A DNA stretch of 64,000 nt from Manduca sexta (taxonomy: Eukaryota > Arthropoda > Insecta > Lepidoptera > Sphingidae). The translations under genes and the position numbers were made by a program. Every line of letters begins with the position of its first letter. Position 1 is the stretch's first letter. The stretch is from positions 11,824,727-11,888,726 of the forward strand of contig NC_051123.1 in assembly GCF_014839805.1 (NCBI RefSeq), in the 5' to 3' direction. The notes under the pieces were generated by a model. It did no database searches. It was not told the DNA's origin and saw nothing but the letters and a program-made list of their open reading frames with translations. Positions 1-11,032 of the stretch are shown here, in pieces.

Positions 1-117
1 AAATTCGTGGTTTTTCGTATTTTGCTTCTATTTTGCAATTGCTCTTTGCTCCCCGAGCTATAAAAATAAAGCTACAACTCTGAGAAATGTATGTATTGTA
101 TATGCATGACCTCAAAT

Positions 118-230
118 TTAAGAGAAATATAAAATAAATAAAATAAAATAAAATAAAAATGCTTTATTCATCACGTAGGCGAACATAGTTGCACTTATGA
201 TAAGTCAAGGTACATGAGAATATTCAATTA
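118..230 (-). repeat. Family I retroelement 3' end with (AAATA)n tail
   Basis: Positions 130-159 are a run of AAATA-type pentamers. Next to it, 160-226 matches, in opposite orientation, the block at 13135-13190 with few differences. Read on the minus strand the unit ends in an AATAAA-like signal followed by the A-rich tail, which is how a retrotransposon 3' end looks. The element type cannot be named from so short a piece. Confidence 0.55.
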
Positions 231-1082
231 TTACTTAATTAGATTAGCTTATATAAACAAAGATAATAAAATAAATGAAAAATATACTTAGTAAACAAAG
301 AAGCCAGCTCGGGCTGGCAGGGAAGAAGAAATAAAATTATGTATGTATGTATTTTTAAATATGCAAAAGGGAGAAACGCGTCGCGATCCTCACCGGTGAG
401 GACAATAAAAGCCCTAACCTAGCTAACCTACCAGCCTTTCACTAACTACCTAAGCGATGACTACCCGAAGAAGAAAGGCAGAAAGAAACTCCGGGCTTTA
501 TTTTTTGTCATCAATTGTCCATTCTTTTATAATATTGTTATTAAATATATATTTTTTTTTTTAATAAGTCTTTTCTATACAAAGTCTGATTAATTATATA
601 AGCTAATACACGCACATCACCGTAAAATTGCGGAGAAAATCCACATAAAAATATCTCAAGCATTTACATAGAAACTAAACGGTCACTGAAGTTTTTGCAT
701 TACTCCAAGTAAAATGGTATAAGTCACGAAATGGACATTTTCAAACTGCACATCTCGCTGAATTTACCGCTAATAGTGTTGTGCACGAGAATCTATCGAT
801 AACACTTAAATTGTCATTAAATAATTAATTTTTAATTCAGTAAAAATGTATTGTTTTTTTATTCTCTCTATGTAAGTTCCTTTTCTTTTGTATTGCAATA
901 TAGTATTTAGACGCTGAGTTCAGTTAAATTTAAATAATATAAAATTATGATGAATAATGTCAGCCTATCTTGCTTTACGACGAAAGCTTTGCTATTGGAA
1001 GAGCCGGTAGGGGTCGATCGCACCGGACCACCAAATGTCAGATATCTGACATTTTTAGTAAATGCCAGGTCTACCTACCAAA
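231..1082. other. Unique AT-rich DNA, no gene seen
   Basis: No convincing coding frame. A short GC-richer patch around 370-420 and the small open frame at 947-1153 have no recognisable protein motif, and the 3' part of that frame runs into repeat family G. Confidence 0.6.
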
Positions 1083-1231
1083 GGTACCCTGAACCGGCGG
1101 GAATGCATGAAAAGGTTGATGAAGGTAGTCGAACTTTGAGAAGTATGCCGTAAATCGTGCAAAATGGCAATCCATAGTCGCTGCCTACCACTAGAGGATA
1201 GATGCGTGATACTATGTATGTATGTATGTAT
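1083..1231 (+). repeat. Family G dispersed repeat with (ATGT)n tail
   Basis: The block starting at the motif CCTGAACCGGCGGGAATG and ending in an ATGT microsatellite (1213-1231) is repeated in reverse orientation at 32909-33051, including the tetranucleotide tail. A conserved body ending in a short tandem tail is typical of a non-LTR retrotransposon or SINE 3' end. The translated bodies of the two copies are similar (PEPAGM..K.DE), so a decayed LINE C-terminus is possible. Confidence 0.65.
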
Positions 1232-1887
1232 CTTGCTTTACAAAATGTTACGATAGACCACCGAACAACAATCTAAAGTCACTGACACTCCAATAAATGT
1301 TATACAAGCTGTAACAACACCCATCATGGTTTGAATGGGACTTGACTTGCGGCCAAGTCACTAACTGTTAGCATTACGAGTAACATTAGTATCAGGTGTT
1401 GCCAGATACCCGAGTATCGTGTATCTAAGTGCCAAAAGATTGCCAGATTGGCAAGTATTATAAGTGTAATATAGCAAACAGGTATTTGGGAAGAAAATAA
1501 GACGACGCATAAACGTTATCAACTTATTGTTGAGAAATATAATTGTTAGTATAATGTTCCTTGGGGACAGGTTGATAACGTTTGCACGTCGCCTAATTTA
1601 ACTCATTTGTATATTGGCAACTAAGACTTCAATGGCTAAAAATAGTTATTTCATATTGATTATTTGCTCGGAATGGATTCGATATTTTTACAGCAAAAAG
1701 CAATCGAGCCCGAAACAGGTTTAAATTTACTTTTTATTCCAGAGAGGAAGCTTGTAAGTTTATTGAACATAACTTTCACAAAGTATCAAAACATAAACAA
1801 TATTTCTTCCTAAACTTGAAAGTACTTGTAGTTTGAATTAACTTCTATACGACATTTAATACATCGCCTAGATATTTCTAGAACTAT
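1232..1887. other. Unique AT-rich DNA, no gene seen
   Basis: Contains two similar short stretches, AACGTTATCAAC near 1513 and its inverse GTTGATAACGTT near 1570, forming a loose inverted repeat. No coding or RNA feature recognised. Confidence 0.5.
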
Positions 1888-2100
1888 CGACATGGGTCCG
1901 TGCCTAGTCGACCACGGGCCGCTTCCTGTTGCCGGCACTAAGCCGATTTTTGCCGCGGCCCGAGACAAAGCGACAATACAGCTGAGCACACGGGCCGGGA
2001 CCGCGACCCCACGGGATCTCGGACTCCGGGATCGAGCAGGTACTAGTGGTTACTGCGGTGGACTGCCACTTAACCGCTTCGTATACGGGACTTTTTGAGG
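1888..2100 (+). other. GC-rich island with a 68-residue open frame
   Basis: About 210 bases that are strikingly GC-rich against an AT-rich background, with sharp edges. A 68-residue frame spans it (1892-2098), but I recognise no domain, signal peptide or membrane segment. It could be a decayed LINE fragment, an exon or a CpG-rich regulatory element. No other copy was seen in the window. Confidence 0.35.
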
Positions 2101-3650
2101 CGATTACTGTACTGATGTTCTAGCAAAATGCATAAGTTTGTTACGGTACTTGATTCATTCAGTGCTGTTTTTACTGAATATTTCACGCTTTATCTCTAAA
2201 AGGGTGAGCAGGCGCGGTTAGTATAATTTCATGAAGCTCACATTCACATGATATAAGATTTGCTGTTATAATATTCGAGAACTTTGCAAAGCCATTAACT
2301 TAAATTTAAAAAAATATGTAATAGTATAATTACTATCTTACACAATTAGGTACTTTTATTTGCACATTGTATTAAAAATGCATAAGTATTTTAATATTCA
2401 GTTTAATATCCAATTTATACATTAACTTCACCAGTATTAAATAAAATACTTTTTCCCAACGTCTGCACAAATTGACACAAATGAAGGTAGAGCGAAATGA
2501 TTGGCGTTGCCCAGGGCACCAGGGTGGACGCCCGGATACGTGAGGGTGGAATGCCTCTGTCTAATTTGTCAATGGGGAGTCAGCGGTTTTTTTTTTACCC
2601 GGAAACTCGCTCGTCACGCGTTATGTTGATTTTTGTTTGATCTGCAATTTAGGTTTGATGGATGAGATGGCGGGTTAATATGAAAAATATTTCATTACGT
2701 TCGTAAAGTGGAAATATCATAGTAAAATCAGATATACTTAAAAATAATTCAGAAGTTTGTTGCTAAGAGTTGGTGACATATCTGATGTACATTATAAATA
2801 AATAAAATTTTCGTTCTCTGTTTCTGATTTTTTAGGCTCCAGTGAGATAATTGTATCTTGGTAATAATTTCAGGTAGCCCGCGAAGTGTTCGCCTAGTAT
2901 GGGTATCACTGTGTTATATATACATATAGACTTACTTATGATATACTTCTACGAATACCCACAATACTAAAGGTATTGTGTGCATGTCACTACTTCGCAA
3001 GCAACATGAATATGGCATTATTAGCATAATTAGTTGCACAGACCCCAACACTAATGTTAAGTAGACAAGTAATACTAATCAGGTTACCTATTTGTACTTT
3101 TAACAAATAACAATCCAATACAATAATCTATATATTTTAAGACATTCTTACCTTAATAATCCGATGAGGTAAACAAGCTAATCATACCACCTAGTATACT
3201 ATAGACAGAACTGTCAAAATAAACTAATATAAGGCAAGTGAATAGTGTTTATCTACAGGAAATGGGTCAGCAGAGGCGAGCGTGGGCGAGTGCCCTGAAT
3301 GCGCCGTCTCAATGGGCTACATTTGCACAGCGTGTCCTAGTTATGCGTAAACATTAGTGCCCCGTGTACCGCCTTTTGGATCTTGCTTAATGTAGTTTTA
3401 TTGTTAAACGATTTGCATACTATTTAATGATTTATGTTTACGCGAATTAGATATTGAAATGAAACTATTTTTCAACGTCAATAACTAAAATTATATATTT
3501 AATAATTTTTAAATGTAGGTACATTGTAACTTCGACTTTTCGGATGACCAACACCTCAATTCGCCCCGTGACGATGCAGTCTTCAAAATTTTCATGAGAA
3601 AATTATAATATAAAAAACTAAGATGAAATCCAAATAAAAGTTTAATTTTA
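2101..3650. other. Unique AT-rich DNA
   Basis: No gene seen. A GC-richer patch lies at 2490-2610. Positions 2876-3000 form a loose inverted repeat (GCGAAGTG near the left edge, CTACTTCGC near the right, and TGGGTAT/ATACCCA inside), possibly a decayed palindromic element. A second GC-richer patch is at 3265-3390. Confidence 0.45.
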
Positions 3651-3654
3651 ATAT

Positions 3655-3760
3655 ATTTACCGCTTGTATTATCCCAGAAGAGGTAGGCAGAGACATAACT
3701 AGTACGCACAATACTTGTCACCTCTATTCCGTCCCATGATGTGAATGGCAAGTTTGCATT
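3655..3760 (-). repeat. SINE F fragment (3' part)
   Basis: On the minus strand this piece carries the ATCATGGGACGGAATA and GTCTCTGCCTACC segments found in the 3' halves of the SINE F copies at 46468-46735 and 20095-20222. The tRNA-like head is missing. The 90-residue minus-strand frame over this stretch is incidental. Confidence 0.5.
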
Positions 3761-3806
3761 ATAATTGCCATACATAAACACGTCGAAGCAGTCTTATATA
3801 TACAAA

Positions 3807-3872
3807 TCCTACTAACTTTATAAATGTGATAGTTTGTAAGTATGTTTGTATGTTAGCGCAATGAATGTGCTT
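3807..3872 (+). mobile_element. Helitron-like 5' end fragment
   Basis: The stretch TCCTACTAACTTTATAAATG and the following AGTTTGTAAGTATGTTTGT match the general form of a very common lepidopteran non-autonomous element 5' end, often assigned to Helitrons. The block at 51905-52030 (minus) has the same beginning. No 3' CTAG end could be located, so this is a fragment. Confidence 0.4.
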
Positions 3873-4497
3873 TCGAGCCAATTAATATTTTCCGACCCTT
3901 TGTGACACATGGCAAGTCTTGTACAGTAACAAGAATCAACATTTCCAGCATACTTACCTGTATTTTCTAGGCATCTCATTAATTTTAATTCGAAACTTCC
4001 TTAAACTATGTTCGAGGTAACATTATGGAACTTATTTCATGTTACTTCGTTTTAAATAGCGAAGGAGTTATTAAAGTTGTTCGCAATTTATACTTTTACT
4101 ATGATGCGACCGCGGAGATGGATGCTATCCAACCAGTTAATTATGTAATTAGAAGGCAAACATGCTAATAAAGTGCGCCTCCCCTCCCTGCGACCTGCTC
4201 TCCCCGCGCCCCGTGCTCCGCCCGCGGTGTTCCTCGCGTCGCTTCCCGTTTAATCTTGCACATTATTTATCTAGAACTTAGCCTACTAGGCTTATATGTA
4301 TGGCGTAGATGTTGAGACAATCTTTTTTACTATGGTGAAGTTTATTCGATATTAATTAAAATTTTGGGAATTTATAACGATGTTCAATGTAATATAAAAT
4401 GCCGAAAACGCCTTTTTTATTCGTGAGGTTCTGAAACAACGTAATTTAGTAGCGTAAATATTCTAATGACGCCTCGACACATATTTTTTGTTCTTAT
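3873..4497. other. Unique DNA with a GC-rich patch
   Basis: AT-rich except 4175-4255, which is C- and G-rich with several CpGs. No coding frame. This patch is one of several isolated GC islands in the window and could be a regulatory element. Confidence 0.4.
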
Positions 4498-4741
4498 ACG
4501 GTCACGGCAAATTGATCCCACTTCACCTGATGGTAAGTGGAGTGGGGTTCAATACAAATGTCGACTGACGAGAGATGATTACCCCTTGACAGTCGACACA
4601 ATTATGCCGGCCTATTGGAACCGGATATACACAGGCTGATCCCGGAACGCGACATACTTACGTGGGCCACTATGGCGGGTTTTAACACCATGTGTACGGT
4701 GGTCGCTATCCGGGCGGATATGAAATACATCCTACCACCAG
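4498..4741 (-). repeat. Family A dispersed repeat, near full length
   Basis: About 244 bp with clear relatives at 12467-12640, 13953-14183, 55010-55222 and 62562-62800. Conserved blocks on the minus strand include GTGGTAGGAT at the 5' side, GGATCAGCCTGTGTATATCC, GGCCGGCATAATTGTGTCGA and CTTACCATCAGGTGAAGTGG. No open frame is shared between copies and no clear A/B box was seen. Probably non-autonomous; class unknown. The 83-residue minus-strand frame here is not a gene. Confidence 0.75.
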
Positions 4742-6477
4742 CAAATGCGTCAGATAATGACAACCAATAATAATAACCACATCTTGAGTGACATTTAATG
4801 TCAGAGTAAATAAAGCAAAGCACTGTCCACATAATTATTGTGTATTTACGCACACTTGTTATACCTAAGATGTTTTATAACAAAGATACGTTGTCCGAGC
4901 TCAATATTAGCAAGACGAAAGCAAGGTAATTGCCCGACACTCACTTAGTCAATTTCCAACTACTGTCATGGCTAGTCGGCATCCTAACTTTATGTATTTT
5001 TATAAATAAAATGCCTTCTTGTGTTTTTAGACGATGTACAAATTATACTGCAACTGTGAATGAAAAAAATATTTCATTTCATACGTTAGTAATAAGTATA
5101 CACTATTTAACTTAATTTTAACTAATAAATGCATTTTATTCGACTGTCATGGCAACAGCGTTCAACGCTCGGGCCGTATCAATGCGAGCTGTTAGGGCTG
5201 CACAGGTATGTGACTATAGTAAATAGTCATTCAGTCAGTCAATTGCGCTGTTTTTATGTGCAATTTTGTTAGTCTATGACGCGTCTATTTATAAAACGTC
5301 ATTATGTTATACTATGTTATTTTAACATTTATTAATAAGGCGTACCTTTTGAGCCAGCGTACAAAAAAACAAACCTCATCTTTTCAAAATATTCACAACG
5401 GAGTATCCATTTGATACAATTCGAAAGGGCAAATCTTACAAGGGCGGGCGCTTGTAATCCGAAGCGAATTTGAAACATACCTTTCGAATATTAAAAATAT
5501 GAAAGGTATCGTGTACCATTATAAATAATTGAAATATTTTTCTCTCGAGTATTGAATTACGTAATGAGAGATATTGCTACATTAATATTTTTAAGCAAGA
5601 TTAGTTAATACTCGCGATTCTGCTCTCGTAAAGAATTATATATATATATAATGAATGCGTTATTGTGCCTTTTTATAGGGTGAAAGTAGTCTGTAATATT
5701 GCTTTGGGACTTGATATATTCGTGGAATAAATTGTATCCAAACAAAACGTGTAAACGTTTACTGTCCGACAAACACTCCAATGTGTTCATAAACTTTTAT
5801 CTTTTATAAAATAAGATTAATTAATTAATCTTTTTTAAAAGGTTATTTATTATTTAATATTTTTTTTTATAATTTGTGTTTGCAGGTCTGATTGTGTCCA
5901 GGTAAATCATCTAAAGTACTGCATCGATAAAAATCAATACTTTGTTTCAATTGCGAAGCGTAGTTTTCCAAAAGGTAGCCCGACATAACATGTAGGTACT
6001 AATATGCATAAATGCGGTTTAAAAATCGTTCTAATCATAATAAAATTCTACATGAAGGGAAGCCGGCAGGAATCGAGTAATGTGGACCATTCGCCACTGC
6101 TTTCTTTAGAAAATCGTTTTTTTTTTTTTTTGGAAAATAATCTAAGTTATGTTTTATCCCCGATAAACATTTTAATAGAAGGAGAGCGAGGAGTTATGAA
6201 ACTGAACTATACAACGTATAGACGAAGAGTTTGTTTGTGCTTTTGTTTGAACTCGAAAATCTCTGAAATTACTGCACCGTTCCTAAAATTCTTGTGCTCA
6301 TAGATTGCTACTTTATCCTTCAATATTAGCTGCTTTTCATTTTTGGAACAAATAGTTTGAAAGTCGGGTGAAGCCGTGAGCAAAAGCAGTTCATTATATT
6401 AATAACCCAAAGTTTTACTGTAATATATGAGAGACAGACTTCAGCGAAACTAGAATTAATTAAACATTAGACCACAC
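4742..6477. other. Unique AT-rich DNA
   Basis: No gene recognised. A small GC-richer segment at 5145-5205 stands out. An AT dinucleotide run lies at 5638-5650 and a T-homopolymer at 6118-6132. Short open frames are consistent with chance in AT-rich DNA. Confidence 0.5.
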
Positions 6478-6536
6478 TTTCTTAGAAAAGTATTAATTAA
6501 AATTATAATTATAGAGTAAGTAACTTTTCTAAGAAA
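6478..6536. repeat. Perfect 14-bp inverted repeat, 31-bp spacer
   Basis: The left arm TTTCTTAGAAAAGT (6478-6491) is the exact reverse complement of the right arm at 6523-6536. The spacer is very AT-rich. It may be a remnant MITE or a hairpin. No flanking target duplication was found. Confidence 0.6.
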
Positions 6537-6674
6537 ACGATCACATTACTTTGAAGGGCGTTAATGATGAGAAAATAAAACGTTAGATTATACGGACTCG
6601 TATAGAAGAGGTACGATGCTTGTACTAGAATCTTTATTTTGTAACAACTTTACGAGAAATTTTATAAAACGTCA

Positions 6675-6860
6675 TATCTCTCTCTCTCTCTTTCTCTCTT
6701 CACTCAGCCGCTCATTGCTGAGGATCGTGATCCCGTCCAAAGTCATTCAGTAATCTTCTCCTCGAGACGCGATCTTCGGCTTGGTGCACCGCTACGCTCA
6801 TTGGCATATTTAGGGAGTTGGCGACCGGATCCGACCAGCGCTTCGGACTACGCCCGACAT
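6675..6860 (-). mobile_element. RTE-type LINE 3' end, degraded
   Basis: On the minus strand this encodes a decayed tail resembling the RTE Pol C-terminus (RR-x-LLNDFGRDHD), similar to the LID-SAFCGHDLQH ending of the copy at 18165-18350. It is followed by a GA/CT microsatellite (6676-6700), as a 3' tail would be. It is not a functional gene. Confidence 0.45.
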
Positions 6861-7029
6861 ATAAAAAAAAATGAATTGACCTAAGAAGTTAGAAATTAAC
6901 CTTATTTTAAAGGAAGAAACCAAATTTCTTCCCGGCTATTGTTTTCTAATAAGATATATTTTGAATCCACCCGGATAAAAACCACCGAACACAAGGTAGT
7001 AAAAAGCACCATAGTTGCCCATGTAAATT

Positions 7030-7170
7030 TATCGCGTTCATGGATCTGCCTGAGAATACCCGTTACAAAGAGGCCGACATAATTGTGACAGGCGAGGGAT
7101 AATCATCTCGCATCACTTGATATTTTATTGGGACCCCGCTCCGCTAATCATCAGTTGCAGTGGGATCAAA
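7030..7170 (+). repeat. Family A fragment
   Basis: Shares GAGGCCGACATAATTGTG, GAGGGATAATCATCTC and CTAATCATCAGTTGCAGTGG with the 3' half of family A. The 5' half is missing or too diverged. Confidence 0.6.
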
Positions 7171-9316
7171 TAATTTAGAAATATACAAGTTAAACAAAAA
7201 AAATCTTACACGTCCATTGCTTCTATTTTTTCTATCATGAATAAATTACTATAAAGGCTAAAATAATGACCGCGTCGGTTTACCTTTATCCTGAACGAAG
7301 GTAACAGAATAAAATAATCTGTATAATAATATTGGATTTTCCCACTCGGTACAAGTTAAGGTTGTCATGCCGAAAAACGAAAGACGCAGCGAAGTTAGAA
7401 AACATAGTACTTTTAAGTTCTAGTAGTACTTTTAAGTTCGAAAAAAATGGCACATAAATTTAAAAATATTATAATCATTTTGTGTAAAGGCTTTAACTTG
7501 TACAGGAAACGAAGATTTGTTTTTTATCCATGGTTCGTCAAAGTGGCTCTACTTCACCTTTGTTTTTTTAATCCTTATATGAGGAAAAACGTAAATTACC
7601 TGCTTGATGTTCAAACTCTGGGTATTTGTACATTTTGATACTAAATTTGGAATCACATAATACTCTAATCTACGGAATTACATGCATTAATCCTGTAACT
7701 CCAAATGTAATAACCAAATTCACTAATGTAACCTGGGAATTAGTATTAAAATTATTTTAATATACTAACTATAAATTATTATTGTGTTAGCTCTTCACAC
7801 GACTGCTCTATTTAGTTTTCTAAGTTTATTTTTCTCAGTTGAGTTTCGGCATAGCCCGCTCTCATGTACAATTCTAGTTTCGCTGACAGATTTTTCAGGC
7901 CATCTTTGAATATGTATTGAATATTTTATTCGAGGCTCGACATATAAAAAAGGTTTGTTGTAAAAATATTTTGTACAGTTTTTTCCAATGTTCTCTTTGT
8001 TTATTCAGGAAGGATGACACCGGCGTCACGGTAGTGACTTGAGTGGGTTTTATATTTACAGTATAAAGTTTTATTTTTGCGTGTCACATGTATGTGAATA
8101 AGACAATTAAATAATATTTTAATATTGTATTTATATATAACATTAATTACCACATAAAGTATATCTAGTCATTGGTCATTACATTTTGTTCTTCAAAAGT
8201 AATATAATCTTGCTATTCTCATGCTTATGTCTAATTTAAAAATGTATTGAATATTATACCATCTTTGTATTATCTACTGCTGCGTTCCTAATAATTTACC
8301 AGTAAACTGATTTTATATTATACAATCGAAATTTTATAGGTCTCCGTACGATGTTTTCCTTTACTATTCGAACGGTTATTGAGAAAGAATACCCATGAAG
8401 CTTCGAACAATCGGGTGCCTCAGATTTGAATCAGCGACAATGGACGGAGTGTTCTTTTTGTACTCAAAGTCTCCAATCAAGCAAAGACGCGCGAAAGTAA
8501 TTGTGATGTAGAGAGCTAAAGCGAATCGCGGCAGATTATCATTTTATGTGGGTCGTAACACAGACAGAAGTGACGTTTTATTCTCAGTGCCGATGTCGAG
8601 ACTCGTAAATAAGACCCATCCAGATTACAATCGTGCCTGCTGGCTGTTCGCTTTTTACCGTCCATCAGAATTGAGGGCGATTCGCGTTATTGCTTTGCAT
8701 TAGTTGAGTTTTTTATTACGAGCGAGTGTATCCGCGGGCTCTTATCGTGTTTTGGAAGGATATCCTGGAACCGAAGAATGGGTAGTTTCTGATACCATCG
8801 AGTTAACTGTTTAAAGTGTTTTTTTTTGTAGTGTATACCTTCTCCTGCTTTATATCTTCCTTGTGGAAATTTTCAGTTGTTTTTTAGTCAGAACTATACA
8901 ATATAAACAATAATTATTATCAATTGCAATAACGCATATAATTGCATAAATTCTTATACCGTTGATTTGGTCTTTTTATACATATTTATTCTTCTTCGTT
9001 TAAATTTTATGTGTATTTAAATAAAATTTACAAATAGAAAACATATTTGCTTAGTTTTAAGGCCCAGGGCTAATCTTTCAAACTTGTACTTCGACTTCAA
9101 ATATCTAGAGTAATAAACATATATTTTATTCTTTACTTTATATAACCGACCTTCGCAGTTGAAAAGATATCAAAACCTATAAACAATAGAGCGTACAATC
9201 AATAAATCATTTCGAATGACCTATAGCCGAATACGTAATTACAGGAGCACATAGCGTCGCAGCGAACCAACCTGAGGCTATTGTTCCTAACAGGTGGCGA
9301 GTTGGGATCGGCGATC
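7171..9316. other. Unique DNA, possible conserved noncoding block
   Basis: Mostly AT-rich with no gene seen. Positions 8390-8770 are of more balanced, CpG-containing composition, without repeat matches in the window and without a coding frame. This is what a conserved noncoding element or regulatory region can look like, but only a cross-species comparison could show it. Confidence 0.4.
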
Positions 9317-9575
9317 TGTTTGTGAAGCGATACTGTTTGATGCTATGGTGGATGGGAGAGCGGGATTTTAAATAAGGATAGAAGGACGACTTTTTAGTGA
9401 CGTGTAAGTAGACGCCATTATAGAGGTACAGATGGTTGCGTTCATATGTTTGTGAAGCGATACTGGGCTGTTTGATGCTATGTTGGATAGGAGAGCGGGT
9501 TTTTAAATAAAGATAGAAGGAAGACTTACAGCGATATATAAGTAGACTCCACTGTAGAGGAACAGATGATTTTCC
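9317..9575. repeat. Diverged tandem duplication, unit about 130 bp
   Basis: TGTTTGTGAAGCGATACTG begins both copies, at 9317 and 9447. The shared order of motifs is: TTTGATGCTATG, GGAGAGCGGG, TTTAAATAA, GATAGAAGGA, AGTAGAC and GTAGAGG or ATAGAGG followed by ACAGATG. Copies differ by scattered substitutions and a small insertion (GGGC) in the second. No other copy in the window. Confidence 0.8.
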
Positions 9576-10137
9576 TCTATGGAAGGGGAAGTCAGGTAGA
9601 TATTGCGCCTGACTATCCGCGGCCCCTCCTACGATTCCTATTCTGAAGTGGTATATTACTGCGCGTCGTGCAAATTTTTCTACCGCAACTCAGAATTGAC
9701 TGTCGCCATCTAGTGTAATTGTTATGTGTTCTAACTACAATTATGGCAATATCTCATCGATCATCTAGCAAATCTAGTGATGTTGACGACATGGTGGTGT
9801 ATATTGATTGTGTCTCTTTATTAAAGTTAAGTTTCTAACGTACACAAATAAAAATATAGATTTTGAAGCACAGGTTGCTGAAAAAAAATACGTTATTTTC
9901 ACTGCCCTTTATACAAAAACAATCGTGGATGTGCCTTTAACGCAAGGAATAAACATTAGGAAAGAGAAGACATTTTTGGGTTTACTCAAAAATAATTAAA
10001 ACATGTGACAATTTACAATTATCAATGCTATAGCAAAAATGTCGTTATAGCACTTTCTTACGAGGAATCAAAACCTGGCGTCAATAGGTCTCGAAATATA
10101 ACTAGTTTTATTCTTATATGCCTTATAATAATGATTT
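9576..10137. other. Unique DNA, no gene seen
   Basis: Contains a GC-richer patch at 9585-9715. The small open frame 9808-9999 has no recognisable features. Confidence 0.45.
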
Positions 10138-10215
10138 ATTATGTTTAGGCGAATGTCAGACATTAAAATTAAACTATTTTTCGGATTTTATCGCGGTTTT
10201 TTATGCCTTATAGTC
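10138..10215 (+). repeat. Element D fragment (left end)
   Basis: Carries the terminal stretch TTTAGGCGAATGTCAGACAT and CGGATTTTATCGCGGTTTT that is inverted at the right end of the element at 15300-15506. Only one arm is present here. Confidence 0.55.
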
Positions 10216-11032
10216 GTATTAACTCCTCGCTCCATCCATCATCATGTCCTCTCCCGCAGCGCCTGGTGAATACAGATGATCCTCGCCCGTCCGACCACTA
10301 ATTGCTATGGCTTTTTAATGATCCTAACGCCCACAAACTTCATCCACAATACCCTTTATGTTTGCCAGATTTTCTGACTACCCATTATGGTCTTAGGGTT
10401 TATTATCGGATCTCATTTATTAGCATTCGTGAGGTTTCTCTTGTTTAAAAGTGCTTTTCGAAATAATGACTAAGATTATTATTTTATCTGTGAATATAAA
10501 TAATTTAATATCAAACCTACAGTTATTTTAAAAATTACGGTATTTTAAGATTTATGTTTGGCTCATCGATCTATAATATTAAAAATATTACTTATGCTTA
10601 TTAAAAAAAAATCTTAAGCAAGTTTTATAACGCATTTTGAATTTGAAGTAAAATCAAAATAAACATAATAAATAAAATATTGGCACGTTACCGGTCAGCA
10701 AAAGCAGATAATGCGAGAATTATAGATGCTTATAGTAACTTACCAGTAAATGACCACTTATTGTTCGTCTGCTCTATTATAAAATCTTCCATATACAAGA
10801 CCTCATGCTTGGCAGAACTTCAAATAAATCTCAAATTCGCTTTGAATGACAAACCCGATACAGTATATCAGAGTTTGCATCACAGTAAACGTAAAGTTAC
10901 TAAGTGTTCTCGAAGTTGGTAAGCTTTGAGATGTGAAAAACACGAGTCTGATACGGGCGGACTCCCGAATCCTTTACTAAGCATCTTTTAACTTGTTCCC
11001 GAGTTTTAAATATATTCAAGAACAGCGGTTCT
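10216..11032. other. Unique AT-rich DNA, no gene seen
   Basis: A C-rich stretch at 10225-10300 precedes AT-rich DNA. The 80-residue frame at 10680-10922 has no recognisable domain. Confidence 0.45.

Noticed and set aside
6675..6700. CT-rich run as a splice polypyrimidine tract
   Set aside because: No coding exon follows. It is the simple tail of a LINE fragment.
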